NCBI GenBank assembly: GCA_029880855.1
Contig: JAOUNS010000002.1
Location: 392,001-456,000, forward strand
From: Gammaproteobacteria bacterium
Lineage (GTDB): Bacteria; Pseudomonadota; Gammaproteobacteria; UBA6429; Thiohalophilaceae
Direction: 5' to 3'
Length of the DNA: 64,000 bases
Each line of letters starts with the position of its first letter. Position 1 is the first letter of the stretch. This document shows, in pieces, positions 63,736-64,000 of this stretch. The position numbers were made by a program, and so were the translations under genes. Under the pieces are notes generated by a model. It was given only the letters and a program-made list of their open reading frames with translations. It had not been told where the DNA came from and searched no databases.

Positions 63736-63775
63736 AAAAAAGAAAAACCCTCGACACTTTCGTATCGAGGGTTTT
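63736..63775 (-). terminator. rRNA operon terminator after 5S
   Basis: On the minus strand an 11-bp stem (AAAACCCTCGA with TCGAGGGTTTT, arms 63744-63754 and 63765-63775) is followed by TTTTTCTTTTTT. It lies about 10 nt after the 5S gene. Confidence 0.92.
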
Positions 63776-63785
63776 GGGATTAAAA

Positions 63786-63902
63786 CCTGGCAGTGACCTA
63801 CTTTCACATGGGGAGACCCCACACTATCATCGGCGCTGAGCAGTTTCACTTCTGAGTTCGGGATGGGTTCAGGTGGTACCCGCTCGCAATGGCCGCCAGG
63901 CA
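63786..63902 (-). rRNA. rrf: 5S ribosomal RNA
   Basis: On the minus strand the gene starts TGCCTGGCGGCCATTGCGAG, includes CCGAACTCAGAAGTGAAAC and GATGATAGTGTGGGGTCTCC, and ends GTCACTGCCAGG. The ends pair as in E. coli 5S. Boundaries may shift by one or two bases. The 23S and 16S genes should lie to the right, outside the window. Confidence 0.95.
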
Positions 63903-63910
63903 AACTGGTT

Positions 63911-63984
63911 GAAAAATGGGGCCAGAGTAAATTTTTCTCTTTGCCGGTTAGAGTAGAAATAAATTTACTCTGACCCCAGTTTTC
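63911..63984. repeat. Large inverted repeat just upstream of 5S rRNA
   Basis: Arms of 24 nt (63911-63934 and 63961-63984) pair at 22 positions, with core TGGGGCCAGAGTAAATTT against AAATTTACTCTGACCCCA, and the inner 26 nt has further CTCT/AGAG pairing. It lies 9 nt before the 5S gene, in the 23S-5S spacer. It may be a processing stem or a mobile palindromic element. Confidence 0.85.
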
Positions 63985-64000
63985 GAATTCGGTAAATGTG

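Overview
The window is a 64 kb piece of a gammaproteobacterial chromosome. The translation-gene superoperon order, the IspB/RpmA/RplU/Obg block, the CoaX plus BirA pair and the uvrA/YajR-like/ssb trio together suggest a Pseudomonas- or Chromatiales-like, possibly sulfur-oxidiser-related lineage. The species cannot be named from the sequence. Almost all major operons lie on the minus strand. I see no phage genes, transposases or CRISPR arrays.

Left end (1-8.8 kb): partial murJ, rpsT (TTG start), an RMD1/DUF155 membrane protein, proB-obgE, rpmA-rplU and, divergently, ispB. tRNA-Pro(CGG) follows, and its 3' end is repeated in a 139-bp tandem array. Beyond it is an AT-rich stretch with an orphan zinc-ribbon protein and a small acidic PA3496-like protein.

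Accessory block (8.8-18.6 kb): an eight-gene, tightly packed minus-strand cluster that looks like a specialised metabolic pathway. In transcription order it holds a His-rich polytopic membrane protein, an FAD amine-oxidase-like protein, a class III aminotransferase fused to a cyanobacterial-type acyl-ACP reductase domain, an SCP2-like lipid carrier, an APC permease, a ferritin-fold diiron protein, a small membrane protein and a DUF2156 aminoacyl-tRNA-dependent transferase-like protein. The best reading is acyl thioester to aldehyde to long-chain amine, then N-oxidation and aminoacylation. That logic resembles azoxy (valanimycin-type) biosynthesis. This is the strongest candidate for an undescribed system here.

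Middle (18.7-26.4 kb): ssb, a YajR-type MFS transporter and divergent uvrA, then a VanZ-domain protein, a DUF3047 exported protein and a SAM hydroxide adenosyltransferase (DUF62).

Translation supercluster (26.4-58.9 kb, minus strand, transcribed right to left): tRNA-Thr, tRNA-Tyr, tRNA-Gly, tRNA-Thr, tuf, tRNA-Trp, secE, nusG, rplKAJL, rpoBC, rpsLG, fusA, second tuf, then the complete S10, spc and alpha operons to rplQ, ending in a strong terminator. The two tuf genes appear identical up to their exact gene boundaries. Sigma70-type promoters are visible before the tRNAs, before rpsL and before rpsM. An L10 leader, an rplL-rpoB spacer with hairpins and a 15-bp hairpin in the rpsL leader are likely control points.

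Right end (58.9-64 kb): a SPOR-domain protein, coaX, birA, a DUF3445 haem-dependent N-demethylase-like protein, and a CaCA-family cation exchanger preceded by a Fur-like box. Last comes the terminator and 5S rRNA gene of an rRNA operon whose 23S gene must lie beyond the window. A large inverted repeat sits just upstream of 5S.
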